Both the position numbers and the translations under genes were made by a program. The notes below the pieces were generated by a model that was given only the letters and a program-made list of their open reading frames with translations, was not told where the DNA came from and searched no databases. A stretch of DNA of 64,000 bases. Origin: Agrococcus jejuensis (GTDB lineage Bacteria > Actinomycetota > Actinomycetes > Actinomycetales > Microbacteriaceae). The DNA lies in the NCBI RefSeq assembly GCF_900099705.1, contig NZ_LT629695.1, forward strand, positions 1,426,001-1,490,000. Reading direction: 5' to 3'. Positions within the stretch are counted from its first letter, which is position 1. Each line of letters opens with the position of its first letter. Of the stretch, positions 8,094 through 19,600 are shown in pieces.

Positions 8094-8720
8094 GTGGCCG
8101 ACGCAGCCGAGTACGACGCCGTCGCCGACGCGTACGACCGACTGCTGCCCGGCGTCGACGCCGAGCACGAGCGCGACCTCGCGATGCTCGAGGCGTTCGC
8201 GGATGCGGCGGCCGAGACAGGCGGCACGGTCGTCGACGTGGGCTGCGGCACGGGCCGCGTCGCCCGCTGGCTCGGCGCACGAGGGCTCTCGGTCGTCGGC
8301 GTCGACCCGTCGGCGGCGATGCTGGCGATCGCGAGCGCCGCGCAGCCCGACGCCGCGTTCGAGGTCGGCACCGCCACCGCGATCCCCGCGCCCACGGCAT
8401 CCGCCGCCGGCGTGCTCGCCTGGTACTCGCTCATCCACGTGCCGCCCACCGAGCTCGACGCCGCCGCGGCCGAGCTCGCCCGCGTCGTGCACCCCGGCGG
8501 CGTCGTGCTCGTCGCCGCCCAGTCGGGCGAGGGGATGCGCACGATCGCCGGCGCGTACGGCACGGACGCGACGCTCACGGCGTGGGCGTACGACGCCGCG
8601 ACGCTCGCCGCGGCGCTCGAGGCCGAGGGCCTGGTCGTGGAGGCGACGCTCGAGCGCGAGCCCGAGGGCCGCGAGCGCATGCCGCAGGCGGCGGTGCTGG
8701 CGCGGCGTCCGCTGCGCTGA
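8094..8720 (+). CDS. class I SAM-dependent methyltransferase
   Basis: A 208-residue Rossmann-fold methyltransferase. Motif I is [15 protein letters not shown] (about 45-60), followed by the acidic SVVGVDPS and the post-motif [11 protein letters not shown]. The substrate is not predictable. The GTG start lies 2 nt past the phosphatase stop; translation is probably coupled because no separate promoter or good ribosome site is seen. Confidence 0.85.
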   Translation: MADAAEYDAVADAYDRLLPGVDAEHERDLAMLEAFADAAAETGGTVVDVGCGTGRVARWLGARGLSVVGVDPSAAMLAIASAAQPDAAFEVGTATAIPAPTASAAGVLAWYSLIHVPPTELDAAAAELARVVHPGGVVLVAAQSGEGMRTIAGAYGTDATLTAWAYDAATLAAALEAEGLVVEATLEREPEGRERMPQAAVLARRPLR

Positions 8721-8818
8721 GGCCGTCACCCGGTTCCCACCGCACGTCGCACGACGTCATCATGGGAGCAGCGGCGCCCCGACCCGAGCGCCGCCGCCGA
8801 CCACGACGGAGGAGTCCG

Positions 8819-10042
8819 ATGGCCCGCCAGTCCCCGCTCGACACGATCGCCAAGATGGTCGACCTGTCGATGCTCACGAATCCCGCCGAGACGCGGCTCG
8901 CGAAGGCGTCGAACATCTGGGACCTGCGCACGATCGCGAAGAAGCGCACGCCGCGCGGCCCGTTCGACTACACCGACGGCGCCGCAGAGGACGAGATCGG
9001 CATCGCTCGCGCCCGGCAGGCCTTCCAGGACGTCGAGCTGCACCCGACGGTGCTCGAGGACGTCACGAACGTCTCCACCGGCTGGGACGTGCTCGGCCGT
9101 CCGTCCGCCTTCCCGCTCGCGATCGCGCCCACGGGGTTCACCCGCCTCATGCACACGGCTGGCGAGCCGGCCGGCGCCCGCGCCGCCGCCGCGTACGGCA
9201 TCCCGTTCACGCTCTCGACGCTCGGCACGACGTCGATCGAGGACACGCGCGCCGCATCCCCGCACGGTCGACTGTGGATGCAGCTCTACATGATGAAGGA
9301 ACGGTCGCGGTCGATCGAGCTCGTGCACCGCGCGAAGGCGGCGGGCTTCGACGCGCTGCACATCACCGTCGACACCCCCGTCGCCGGTGCGCGGCACCGC
9401 GACAAGCGCAACGGCATGCAGTTCCCGCCGCGCCTCACTCCGACGGCGATGCTCGACGCCGCGCCGAAGGTCGAGTGGTGGTGGTCGTTCCTCACGGGCG
9501 AGCCGATCGAGTTCGCCGCGATCTCCGAGTGGGACGGCACGGTCGCCGAGCTGCTCGACACGATGTTCGACCCCTCGGTCGACTACGACGCGCTCGCCGA
9601 GGTGCGCGAGGCGTGGGACGGCCCGATCGTCGTCAAGGGCGTGCAGTCGCTCGCCGACGCCAAGCGACTCGCCGACCTCGGCGTCGACGCCATCACGCTC
9701 TCGAACCACGGTGGCCGCCAGCTCGACCGCGCTCCCGTGCCGTTCCTGCTGCTGCCGGAGGTGGCTCGCGAGGTGGGCGGCGACCTCGAGGTGCACCTCG
9801 ACACCGGCATCATGTCGGGCACCGACATCGTCTCGGCCATCGCGCTCGGCGCCCGCTCGACCATGGTCGGCCGCGCCTACCTGTACGGCCTCATGGCCGG
9901 CGGGCAGGCGGGCGTCAACCGCGCCCTCGCCATCCTCACCGACGAGATCGCCCGCACGATGCGCCTGCTCGGCGTCGGCTCGCTCGAGGAGCTCGGTCCG
10001 CAGCACGTGACGCAGCTCGAGCGGCTCGTGCCGCGGCGGTAG
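8819..10042 (+). CDS. FMN-dependent alpha-hydroxy-acid oxidizing protein
   Basis: A 407-residue TIM-barrel flavoenzyme of the lactate oxidase/L-lactate dehydrogenase family. It shows [13 protein letters not shown] near the N-terminus, [11 protein letters not shown], the catalytic His in [10 protein letters not shown] with its Arg, and the FMN-phosphate segment [18 protein letters not shown]. Probable substrate is L-lactate or another 2-hydroxyacid. A GGAGG site precedes the ATG by about five bases. A strong bidirectional terminator follows at 10055. Confidence 0.92.
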   Translation: MARQSPLDTIAKMVDLSMLTNPAETRLAKASNIWDLRTIAKKRTPRGPFDYTDGAAEDEIGIARARQAFQDVELHPTVLEDVTNVSTGWDVLGRPSAFPLAIAPTGFTRLMHTAGEPAGARAAAAYGIPFTLSTLGTTSIEDTRAASPHGRLWMQLYMMKERSRSIELVHRAKAAGFDALHITVDTPVAGARHRDKRNGMQFPPRLTPTAMLDAAPKVEWWWSFLTGEPIEFAAISEWDGTVAELLDTMFDPSVDYDALAEVREAWDGPIVVKGVQSLADAKRLADLGVDAITLSNHGGRQLDRAPVPFLLLPEVAREVGGDLEVHLDTGIMSGTDIVSAIALGARSTMVGRAYLYGLMAGGQAGVNRALAILTDEIARTMRLLGVGSLEELGPQHVTQLERLVPRR

Positions 10043-10054
10043 GGCACGCACGCG

Positions 10055-10090
10055 ACGAGGGCCCGCGACCGGATGGTCGCGGGCCCTCGT
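10055..10090. terminator. bidirectional hairpin terminator
   Basis: A perfect 16-bp stem (10055-10070 with 10075-10090) and GGAT loop lie between two convergent genes. There is no U-tract on either side. Confidence 0.75.
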
Positions 10091-10105
10091 GCGTGGATGG
10101 GTGGA

Positions 10106-10906
10106 TCAGTCGTCGACCGAGATGACCGACAGGTCGTCGGCGAGCTCGACGTCGACGTCCTGGTCGCCGCCGAGGTCGACCTGCACCTCGTACGCGTGGC
10201 TGTCGTCGTCCTCGGCCTCGATCTTGTCGACGGTGCCGCCGCCCGCAGCCGCGATCGCCGCATCGACGATGGCGGAGACGCGCGACGTGTCGATGAGCCG
10301 CTCGTTCGTCGAGTCGTCGTCGTCCTGCTGCACGAGCGAGTCGCGACCGTCGGCGTACACGCGCACCTCGACCTCGGTGCCGTCGGCGAGGCGCACGTCG
10401 ACCTTCCAGCCGTCGCGCTCGACCTCGATCGACGTCGCACCCTCGCCACCCGCGGCGGCGACCGCTGCGTCGATCGCGTCGACGAGCGCGGTGCCGGAGG
10501 CGAGCTGATCGGGGTTCACGGGCGCCATCGTGCTCGTGCCGCCGTCGTCGGAGCCGCTGCCGCCGTTGCCGCCGTCGTCGTCGCCGGGCTGCGTGGGGGC
10601 GGGCGCGCTCACCATGGGCGCCGTCGTGGCCGGCTGCGTCTGCGACTGGTCGTTCGCGTCGTCGAGCGCGTCGGCGACCGAGAGGCCGATGCCCGCGACG
10701 GCGAGCACCACGACGGCGGCGCCGGCGCCGATGAGCACGGGCTTGAGGATGCCGCGGCCGCGCTTGGGCGCCTCGTCGGCGGCTGCGGGGTTGGCGATGG
10801 GCTGCTGCGTCGTCGCCGCATCGGTGGGCTGGGCCACCGGGTGCTGCGGCGTGGGGTCGTTCGCGCCGACCGGCTGCTGCGGGTCGCGGGGCGTCTGCTC
10901 GTTCAT
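10106..10906 (-). CDS. membrane-anchored PepSY-like domain protein
   Basis: A 266-residue protein: Pro/Gln-rich cytoplasmic N-terminus (about 1-45), one membrane span after KRGRGILKP, an Asp/Gly-rich extracellular linker, then two PepSY-like repeats of the form AIDAAVAAAGG...SIEVERDGWKVDVRLADG. PepSY domains often modulate secreted proteases or sit beside two-component systems. It follows the histidine kinase gene (minus strand) across a repeat-rich gap, so it is a plausible regulatory target. ATG 10906 has AAGGTGGG upstream; GTG 10915 is the alternative. Confidence 0.75.
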   Translation of the reverse strand: MNEQTPRDPQQPVGANDPTPQHPVAQPTDAATTQQPIANPAAADEAPKRGRGILKPVLIGAGAAVVVLAVAGIGLSVADALDDANDQSQTQPATTAPMVSAPAPTQPGDDDGGNGGSGSDDGGTSTMAPVNPDQLASGTALVDAIDAAVAAAGGEGATSIEVERDGWKVDVRLADGTEVEVRVYADGRDSLVQQDDDDSTNERLIDTSRVSAIVDAAIAAAGGGTVDKIEAEDDDSHAYEVQVDLGGDQDVDVELADDLSVISVDD

Positions 10907-11030
10907 GGGTCCCACCTTGCTCGGCGGGTGCTGACGCGGAGTTGAACGATGCTGAACGGGGGTTCAGGAGGGGGATCCAGGCACTGGCGCGATTCGCTCG
11001 TCCCTCACCAACCGTGCCGAGCGCTCTCAA

Positions 11031-11142
11031 CCGCTCCCTGAGGTGCGAGCCCGAAGGGCGAGCCTCGAAGGGAGCACCACCACGTGGCGTCGTCGCTCGG
11101 GCACCTTTCGAGGCTCGCTTCGCTCGCACCTCAAGGAGCGGT
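11031..11142. repeat. family-A repeat pair (inverted)
   Basis: Copy 1 (11031-11074) carries GAGGTGCGAGC and GCGAGCCTCGAA; copy 2 (11100-11142) is its reverse complement, TTTCGAGGCTCGC...GCACCTCAAGGAGCG. Each copy is itself imperfectly palindromic and the two together can fold into one long hairpin. At least ten copies lie in this window. Confidence 0.8.
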
Positions 11143-11244
11143 CCTGGGGTCGGCGCGGACTCGGGGCGGAGCGGTCCTGGGGCGGCGCGGACTCGGGGCG
11201 GAGCGGTCCTGGGGCGGCGCGGACTCGGGGCGGAGCGGTCCTGG
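11138..11244. repeat. 32-bp tandem repeat
   Basis: Three near-identical units starting GCGGTCCTGGGG and containing GCGGACTCGGGGCGGA at 11138 (33 bp), 11171 and 11203, plus a 10-bp partial at 11235. It abuts a family-A copy. Confidence 0.85.
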
Positions 11245-11261
11245 CAGGGAGCGGTCTCGAG

Positions 11262-12608
11262 TCAGGCGTGCGACGCCGGGAGCTCCAGCACGAAGCGGGC
11301 TCCGCCCAAGGGGGAGTCGGCGATCCACGCGTCGCCGCCGTGCGCGCGGGCGACCTCGCGCACGATCGCGAGCCCGAGGCCCGATCCGCCGTCGTCGCGC
11401 GCCCGCGCCTCGTCGAGCCGCACGAACCGCTCGAAGACCCGCTCGCGCTCCGACTCGGCGACGCCGGCGCCGTCGTCGTCGACCCACACCATCGCGCGTC
11501 CGTCGCGCACGACCGAGCCGAGCGCGATGCGACTGGACGCGTGCCGCATGCCGTTGTCGACGAGGTTGCGCAGCGCCCGGCCGAGCAGGCGCGCATCCCC
11601 CGCCACCGGCGCGACGCGGATCGCGGCGCCGTCGACCGTGCGGCCGAGCGCGCGCACGCGCTCGACCTCGGCATGCGCGAGGTCGTCGAGGTCGACGGCC
11701 TTCGCCGCCGCCGAGCCGTGCTCGTCGAGGCGCGCGAGCAGCAGCAGCCCCTCGACGATGCCGTGCATCCGCTCGCCCTCGCCCAGCACGACGTCGGCGA
11801 GCTCGTCGGGCGTCGTCGCGTCGGGATGCGCCTTCGAGAGCTCGGCGAACTGTCGCATGGTCGCGAGCGGCGAGCGCAGCTCGTGCGACGCATCCGACAC
11901 GAACCGCTGCCGCGCGCGCACGCCGTCGTCCACGCGGCCGAGCATGCGGTTCATCGTCGCCGCGAGCCGATCGACCTCGTCGCCCGACCCCGTCGTCGGC
12001 ACGCGTCGATCGAGGGCGGTCGCGTCGATGGCGTCGACGCGGGCGCGGATGCGGTCGACCGGCGCGAGCGCGCGGCCCACGACGATCCACACGACGGTGC
12101 CGATGAGCACGAGCGCGAGCGGCACGGCGACCGCGAGCAGCACGGCGGCGGTGCGCACGGCGTCGTCGGCCTCCTGCAGCGAGCGCCCGACGACGATGGT
12201 GCCCTGGGTGGTCTCGGCGGCGACGACGACGAAGTGCTCGCCACCGACCTCCGCCTCGGTGGGCGCCGCCGTCGACGGGATCGGCAGCAGCGCCGCATCC
12301 TCGGCGTTCACCGTCACGCCCGCGGGCGCGCGCAGCGCCACGAGCACGTCGTCGTCGCGCGCGACGAGCGCCGCGGTCTGGATCGTGCCCGCATCCACGC
12401 CCTCCGCGAGCGCCGCCAGCTCGTCGGCGAGCTGCTCGGCGACCGACGCGCGCAGCTGCTGCTCGAGCGTCCACGTCATGGCGAGCGCGCCGACGCCGAA
12501 CGCCACGGCGACGACCGCCACGGCCGCCGCCGTGATGCGCACGCGGATGGATGCGCGCCGCCGCCGCCGCGGAGCCGACGCGGGCGCGGGGTCGGCGACG
12601 TCAGCCAC
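11262..12608 (-). CDS. HAMP-domain sensor histidine kinase
   Basis: A 448-residue membrane kinase: membrane spans at about 24-46 and 155-178 flank an extracellular sensor region; HAMP linker follows; HisKA has the phospho-acceptor in SDASHELRSPL (about 241); HATPase_c shows NLVDNGMRHA, DDDGAGV and GGSGLGLAIV. It phosphorylates the adjacent OmpR-type regulator, whose stop it overlaps by 8 nt. The start is GTG (MADVADP). The stimulus is unknown; the PepSY-like protein downstream may be connected. Confidence 0.93.
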   Translation of the reverse strand: MADVADPAPASAPRRRRRASIRVRITAAAVAVVAVAFGVGALAMTWTLEQQLRASVAEQLADELAALAEGVDAGTIQTAALVARDDDVLVALRAPAGVTVNAEDAALLPIPSTAAPTEAEVGGEHFVVVAAETTQGTIVVGRSLQEADDAVRTAAVLLAVAVPLALVLIGTVVWIVVGRALAPVDRIRARVDAIDATALDRRVPTTGSGDEVDRLAATMNRMLGRVDDGVRARQRFVSDASHELRSPLATMRQFAELSKAHPDATTPDELADVVLGEGERMHGIVEGLLLLARLDEHGSAAAKAVDLDDLAHAEVERVRALGRTVDGAAIRVAPVAGDARLLGRALRNLVDNGMRHASSRIALGSVVRDGRAMVWVDDDGAGVAESERERVFERFVRLDEARARDDGGSGLGLAIVREVARAHGGDAWIADSPLGGARFVLELPASHA

Positions 12609-13278
12609 CGTCGGCCGCCAGCCGGTACCCGGCGCCGCGCACCGTCTGGATCGCGTCGCGCCCGAACGGGCGGTCGACCTTGCGGCGGATGCGGCCCACG
12701 TACACCTCGACGATGTTCGGGTCGCCGTCGAAGTCCTCGCTCCACACGTCGTCGAGCACCTGCGTCTTCGTCACGGCCTCGCCCTTGCGGCGCATGAGCA
12801 GCTCGAGCACGGCGAGCTCACGCGCGGTCAGCTCGACCTCGGTGTCGCCGCGATGCACGGTGCGGGCCGCGGGGTCGAGGCGCAGGTCGCCGGCCTCGAG
12901 CACGACGGGCCGCTCGCGGCCGCCGCGACGCACGAGGGCACGGATGCGGGCGACGAGCACGGGGAACGAGAAGGGCTTCGTGAGCCAGTCGTCGCCGCCG
13001 GTGTCGAGGCCCTCGACCTCGTCCCACTCGCCGTCCTTGGCGGTGAGGAACAGCACGGGCGTCCAGATGCCCTCGGCCCGCATGGTCTGGCACACGCGGT
13101 AGCCGGACATGCCGGGCATCATGACGTCGAGCAGCACGACGTCGTACGCGAACTCGCGAGCCCGCCACAGGCCGTCGACGCCGTCGTGGGCGACGTCGAC
13201 CGTCATGCCCTCGGCCTCGAGGCCGCGACGCACGCCGTCGGCGAGGCGCACCTCGTCGTCGACCAGCAGCACCCGCAT
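12601..13278 (-). CDS. OmpR-family response regulator
   Basis: A 225-residue regulator. The receiver domain has DDE near the start, the phospho-acceptor Asp in LLDVMMPG (about 51), and Lys in WLTKPFSFPVL. The C-terminal winged helix has ELTARELAVLELLMRRKGEAV and GDPNIVEVYVGRIRRKVD. It partners the downstream kinase. The ATG at 13278 is chosen because MRVLLVDDEVRLA begins the fold; the open frame runs further upstream but into repeat sequence. Confidence 0.95.
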   Translation of the reverse strand: MRVLLVDDEVRLADGVRRGLEAEGMTVDVAHDGVDGLWRAREFAYDVVLLDVMMPGMSGYRVCQTMRAEGIWTPVLFLTAKDGEWDEVEGLDTGGDDWLTKPFSFPVLVARIRALVRRGGRERPVVLEAGDLRLDPAARTVHRGDTEVELTARELAVLELLMRRKGEAVTKTQVLDDVWSEDFDGDPNIVEVYVGRIRRKVDRPFGRDAIQTVRGAGYRLAADGG

Positions 13279-13340
13279 GGCTCGATCCTGGCGCGGATGC
13301 GCTGACGCGGGGCTGAACGGCGCGGCCCTGACGTCAGCCG

Positions 13341-13536
13341 GAGGGATCCTCTCGAGGCTCACTTCGCTCGCAGCTCGAGGAGCGGGCTCTGGACAGGGTG
13401 CCCATATGGAAGGTGCGCTCCCCACGTCGCTCCCTGAGGTGCGAGCCCGAAGGGCGAGCCTCGAAGGGTTCCCTGCGATGACGTCCCTTGCAAGGCACCT
13501 TTCGAGGCTCGCTCCGCTCGCACCTGAAGGAGCGGT
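13341..13536. repeat. three family-A repeats
   Basis: 13341-13390 is a diverged minus-oriented copy (TCGAGGCTCACTTCGCTCGC). 13428-13472 (CTCCCTGAGGTGCGAGCCCG) and 13494-13536 (reverse) form an inverted pair like that at 11031-11142. Confidence 0.75.
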
Positions 13537-13580
13537 CGATGGAGGAGCGGGCATTGGGAGGAGCGGTCGACGGAACGCCG

Positions 13581-13612
13581 AAGGCCCCGCCCCCCTCCGG
13601 GAGCGGGGCCTT
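13581..13612 (-). terminator. terminator of the giant surface-protein gene
   Basis: A 10-bp stem AAGGCCCCGC / GCGGGGCCTT with a 12-nt loop begins nine bases past the stop at 13621. Confidence 0.7.
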
Positions 13613-13620
13613 CACGAGCG

Positions 13621-16600
13621 TCAGCCCTGGCGGCGGCTGCGGCGGCCGAGCACGAGGCCGGCGGCCACGAGCAGGCCGGCGAGCAGCGCGAGCAGGGCGG
13701 CGAAGCCGAGCTCGGCACCCGTGCGGGGCAGACCCGAGGCGGGCGTGCCTGCCGGCGTCGTCGGCGTCGTCGTCGGCGCGGGGGCCGTCGGCGTCGTCGT
13801 CGGCGTCTCCGACGGGGTCGGGGGCTGCTCCGAGGCCGAGGGGCTCGGCGTCGGCGGCTCCGTGGCGGGCGTGTCGAGGATCGCGAGACCCGCGTCGATC
13901 GCCAGCTGGTCCGGCACCTCCTGCGTCAGCGTCACCGGGGCGTCGCCCGTGCGGCGGTCGGCGTTCGAGTCGGTCTCGGGGTCGCCCACGAGGTGGCTCG
14001 TGTACCACCAGCCCTCGGGCAGGTCGGTGAACTGCACCGTGTAGTCGCCCATCGGCAGGCCCGTGAACAGGTACCGACCGTCGGCATCCGTCACCGTGCG
14101 CGCCACCTCGACGCCGTTCGCATCGAGCAGGATCACCGTGACGCCCTCGACGAGATCCTCGTCGCCCTCGCGCTGACCGTCGAAGTCCGGGTCGTACCAG
14201 ACGATCGAGCCGATCGAGCCGAGCGGGCCCACGAGGCCTGCGTCGACGTCGTCGACGTCGGGCAGCTCGTTCGTGAGCACCACGGCACCCGTGCGACCCG
14301 TGGCCGGGTTCGCGTCGGAGTCGACCGAGCGGTCGTCGCCGGCACCTGCGACCGTGAGGGACACGTTCGTGCCGAGGTCCTCGAAGCCGACCGAGTACTC
14401 GCCCATCGCGAGGCCGGCGAACAGGTACGTGCCCTGCGCATCCGTCTCGGTGCGTGCGATCTCGGTGCCCGCGGCGTCGTACAGCACGACGGTGATGCCG
14501 GCTGCGCCGAGCTCGCCCTCGTCCTGGATGCCGTCGCGGTCGGCGTCGTACCAGACGGTGTCGCCGATGGAGCCGAGGGCCACGAGGCCCGCGTCGACGT
14601 CGCGGCGGTCCTGCGCGCCGTCGGCGATCGTGACCGTCGCCGTCGCGCCCGTCGCCGCGTCGGCGTCGGAGTCGACCGTGCGGTCGTCGCCGGCACCCTG
14701 CTGCGTGAGGGCGAGGCCTGCGGGCACGTCGGTGAACGTGACCGAGTAGTCGCCGAGCAGCAGGCCCTCGAAGAGGTACGCGCCGTCGTCGTCGGTCGTC
14801 GTCGAGTCGAGCACGGCGCCCGAGGCGTCGAGCAGCGTCACGGTGACGCCGGCCACGCCGGGCTCGCCGTCGTCCTGGATGCCGTCGCCGTCGAGGTCGC
14901 GCCACACGCGGTCGCCGATCGAGCCGACGGGCGTGACGCCCGCGTCGACGTCGGTGACGTCGGGACGCTCGTTCGTGAGCGTCACCGTGCCCGTGGTGCC
15001 GGTCTCGTCGGCGTCGGAGTCGACGTCGCCGTCCTCGCCCGCACCCTGGGGCGACGGGATGGTATCGGCGGGCAGGCCCGTGAACACGACCGTGTAGTCG
15101 CCCATGGCCAGGCCGGTGAAGGCGTAGAGGCCGCCACCTGCCGTGACCGTCGTGGCCACCACGTCGCCCGCGGCGTCGAGGAGGGTCACGGTCGCGCCGT
15201 CGACGCCGGGCTCGCCGTCGTCCTGGATGCCGTCGCCGTCGAGGTCGCGCCACACGCGGTCGCCGATGGAGCCGAGCTGCACGAGGCCGGCGTCGACGTC
15301 GGTGCGGTGCGGCTGCTCGTGGTCGATCGTGACCGCGACCGCACCCGTGGCGGGTGCGACGTCGGAGTCGACCGCACGGTCGTCGCCTGCACCCGGCGTC
15401 GTGAAGCCGAGGTCCGCGGCGGGGCTCGTCACGACGACCGTGTAGTCGCCGAGCTCGAGACCGTCGAACAGGTAGGTGCCGTCGGCAGCCGTCGTGGTCG
15501 TCGCGACCGTCTGGCCGTTCGCGTCGAGCAGCGTCACGGTGACGCCGGCCACGCCGGGCTCGCCGTCGTCCTGGATGCCGTCGTCGTCGAGGTCGCGCCA
15601 GACGGTGTCGCCGATCGAGCCGAGCTGCACGATGCCCGCGTCGACGTCGGTGCGGTCCTTCGCCTCGGGCGTGAGGGCGATGGCGCCCGTGCGGCCCGTG
15701 GCCTGGTCCACGTCGGAGTCGAGCGCGGCGTCGCCCTGCGCGGGGGTCGTGATGCGCACGTCGGCGGCGAGGCCCGAGACCTCGATCGCGTAGGTGCCCA
15801 TCGCGAGACCCGTGAAGGCGTACGCGCCGTCGTCGTCGGTCGTCGTCGTGTCGAGCGCGGCGCCGTTCGCGTCGAGCAGCGTCACGGTGACGCCGGCCAC
15901 GCCGGGCTCGCCGTCGTCCTGCACGCCGTCGGCGTCGAGGTCGAGCCACACTCGGTCGCCGATCGAGCCGAGCGGCGGCAGCACGCCAGCGTCGACGTCG
16001 GTGCGGTCCTTCGCCTCGGGCGTGAGCGTGATCGTGCCGGTCGCACCCGTCTCCGGGTTCGCGTCGGAGTCGACCGTCACGTCGTCGCCCGCACCCTGCT
16101 CGGCGAAGGTCGCCGACGTCGGGAGGTTCGAGAACACGACCGTGTAGTCGCCCATCGGGAGGTTCGGGAAGACGTACGAGCCGTCGTCGCCGGTCGTGGT
16201 CGTGGCGACCGTCGCGCCCGTGCCGTCGAGCAGCGTCACGGTGACGCCGGCGACGCCGGTCTCACCCTGGTCCTGCACGCCGTTCCGGTTCGCGTCGAGC
16301 CAGACAGTGTCGCCGATCGAGCCGAGCGGCGGCAGGATGCCCGCATCCACGTCGGTCCGGTCCTTCGCGTCGGCCGTGAGCGTGATCGTGCCCGTCGCAC
16401 CCGTCTCCGGGTTCGCGTCGGAGTCGACCGTCACGTCGTCGCCCGCACCCTGCTCGGCGAAGGTCGCCGAGGCCGGGAGGGTCGAGAACACGACCGAGTA
16501 GTCGCCGAGCTCGAGGCCGATGAAGCCGTACGAGCCGGTCTCCGAGGTCGTCGTCGTCGCGACGGTCTCGCCGTTCGCGTCGAGCAGCGTCACGGTGACG

Positions 16601-19600
16601 TCGGCCACGCCGGCCTCGCCCTCGTCCTGCACGCCGTTCCGGTTCACGTCGAGCCACACGCGGTCGCCGATCGAGCCGAGCGGCGGCAGGATGCCTGCAT
16701 CCACGTCGGTCCGGTCCTTGGCCTCGGGAGTCAGCGTGATCGTGCCGGTCGAGCCCGTGAAGGGGTTCGCGTCGGAGTCGAGCGCGCGGTCGTCGCCCTG
16801 GCCGGGCGTCGCGATGGTCGTCGCGGTCGGCAGGTTCGAGAACACCACCGAGTAGTCGCCCATCGGCAGGCCCGTGAAGACGTACGCGCCGGCATCGTCG
16901 GTCGTCGTGGTGCCGACGACGGCGCCCGACGCCTCGAGCAGGGTGACGGTGACGTCGGGCTGGCCCAGCTCGCCCTCGTCCTGCACGCCGTTGCGGTTCG
17001 TGTCGAGCCACACGCGGTCGCCGATCGAGCCGAGCGGCGCGAGGATGCCCGCATCCACGTCGGTCCGGTCCTTGGCCTCGGGGGTCAGCGTGATCGTGCC
17101 GGTCGCACCCGTCGTGACGTCGACGTCGGAGTCGACGGCCCGGTCGTCGCCCTGCGTCTGCGCCGTGAAGGTCGCAGCCGTCGGGAGGTTCGAGACGACG
17201 ACCGTGTAGTCGCCCATCTCGAGGCCGTCGAAGAGGTACGTGCCGTCGGCGGCGGTCTCGGTCGAGTCGACCTCGGCACCCGTCGCGTCGCGCAGCGTCA
17301 CGGTGATGCCAGCGACGCCGGTCTCGTCCTCGTCCTGCACGCCGTTCCGGTTCGCGTCGAGCCAGACGGTGTCGCCGATCGAGCCGAGCGGCGACTGCAC
17401 GCCGGCATCCACGTCGGTGCGGTCCTTCGCGGCCGGCGTGAGCGTGATCGTGCCCGTCGCACCCGTGGTCGGGTTCGCGTCGGAGTCGACGGTCACGTCG
17501 TCGCCGGCGCCCTGCTCGGCGAACGTCGCCGCCGTGGGCAGGCCCGAGAAGACGACCGAGTAGTCGCCCATCGCCAGGCCGACGAAGCCGTACGAGCCGG
17601 TCTCGGAGGTCGTCGTCGTCGCGACCGTCTGGCCGTTCGCGTCGAGCAGCGTCACCGTGACGCCGGCGAGGCCGAGCTCGCCCTCGTCCTGCACGCCGTT
17701 CCGGTTCACGTCGAGCCACACGCGGTCGCCGATCGAGCCGAGCGGCGGCAGGATGCCTGCATCCACGTCGGTGCGGTCCTTGACCTCGGGCGTCAGCGTG
17801 ATCGTGCCCGTCGAGCCCGTGAAGGGGTTCGCGTCGGAGTCGCGCGTCGCGTCGCCGCCCTGGCCGGGGGTCGCGATGGTCGTCGCGGTCGGCAGGTTCG
17901 AGAACACGACCGTGTAGTCGCCCATCGGGAGGTTCGGGAAGACGTACGAGCCGTCGTCGCCCGTCGTCGTCGTCGCGACCGTCTGGCCGGCGCCGTCGAG
18001 CAGCGTCACGGTGATGCCGGGCTGGCCCGGCTCGCCCTCGTCCTGCACGCCGTTCCGGTTCTCGTCGACCCACACGAAGTCGCCGATCGAGCCGAGCGGG
18101 GGCAGCACGCCCGCGTCGACGTCGGTGCGGTCCTTCGTGGCCGGGGTCAGCGTGATCGTGCCCGTGGCACCCGTGGTCGGGTCCGCGTCGGAGTCGACGG
18201 TGACGTCGTCGCCCGCGCCCTGCTCGGCGAAGGTCGCCGAGGTGGGCAGGCCCGAGAAGACCACGGAGTAGTCGCCCATGGGCAGGCCGGTGAAGACGTA
18301 GGCGCCCTCGGCGTCGGTCGTCGTCGTGCCGATCGTCTGGCCGTTCGCGTCGCGCAGCGTCACGGTGACGCCGGCCACGCCGACCTCGCCGTCGCCCTGC
18401 ACGCCGTCGCGGTCGACGTCGAGCCACACGCGGTCGCCGATCGAGCCGAGCGGCGGCAGCACGCCCGCATCCACGTCACGACGGTCCTTCGCGTCGGCCG
18501 TGAGCACGATCGCACCCGTGATGCCCGTCGCCTGGTCGGCGTCGGAGTCGAGCGTCGTGTCGCCGCCCTGACCCGCCAGCGTGAAGGTCGCCGCGGTCGG
18601 GAGGGTCGAGAACGCCACCGAGTAGGTGCCGAGCTCGAGACCCTGGAAGAGGTACGTGCCGTCCGCGTCGGTCGTCGTCGTGGCGACCGTCGCACCGTCG
18701 CCGTCGCGCAGCGTCACGGTGACGCCGGCCACGCCGGCCTCGCCCTGGCCCTGCACGCCGTCACGGTCCGTGTCGAGCCACACGCGGTCGCCGATCGAGC
18801 CGAGCGGCGGCAGCACGCCCGCATCCACGTCGCGGCGGTCCTTGCGCGCCGGCGTGAGCGTGATCGTGCCCGTGGCACCCGTCGCGGGGTTCGCGTCGGA
18901 GTCGATGGCGCGGTTCGAGCCCGCACGCTGCGTCGTGAGCGACGTCGCCGTGGGCAGCGTCGAGAACGCGACCGAGTAGTCGCCCATCGCGAGCCCCGAG
19001 AACACGTACCAGCCGTTCGCGTCGGTCGTGGTCGTGGCGATCGCGGCGCCCGAGGCGTCGCGCAGCGTCACGGTGACGCCGGCCACGCCGGGCTCGCCCG
19101 CATCCTGGATGCCGTCGCGGTCCTGGTCGAGCCACACGCGGTCGCCGATCGAGCCGAGCGGCGGCAGCACGCCGGCGTCGACGTCGCGACGGTCCTTCGC
19201 GTCGGCCGTGAGCGTCACGGCACCCGTCGTCGCCGTCGCGGGGTTCGCGTCGGAGTCGAGGTTCGCGTCGCCGCCCTCGCCCTGCAGCGTGAGCGTCGTG
19301 GCCGTCGGCAGCGTCGAGAACGCGACCGTGTAGGTGCCGAGCTCGAGGTTCGAGAAGAGGTACGCGCCATTCGCGTCGGTCGTCGTGGTCGCCACGGTCA
19401 TGCCGTTCGCACCCACGAGGCGCACCGTGACGCCCGAGACGCCGGGCTCGCCCGCATCCTGGATGCCGTCGCGGTCCTGGTCGAGCCAGACGAAGTCGCC
19501 GATCGAGCCGAGCGGGGGCAGCACGCCCGCGTCGACGTCGCTGCGGTCCTTCGCGGTCGCCGTCAGCGTGATGGCGGCCGTGGCACCCGTGGTCGGGTTC

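Larger units (their letters stand above)
10907..11261. other. 355-bp repeat-filled gap
   Basis: No gene is seen. The gap contains an inverted pair of family-A repeats (11031-11142) and a 32-bp tandem repeat (11138-11244), between the kinase stop and the PepSY-like gene start. Confidence 0.7.
13279..13620. other. 342-bp repeat-filled gap
   Basis: No gene is seen. It holds three family-A copies (13341-13390, 13428-13472, 13494-13536), short GGAGGAGCGG direct repeats to about 13567, and the terminator of the giant surface-protein gene. Confidence 0.7.

Noticed and set aside
11031..11142. Insertion-sequence ends
   Set aside because: The inverted pairs enclose only tens of bases, no transposase is present in the window, and no target duplication is visible.
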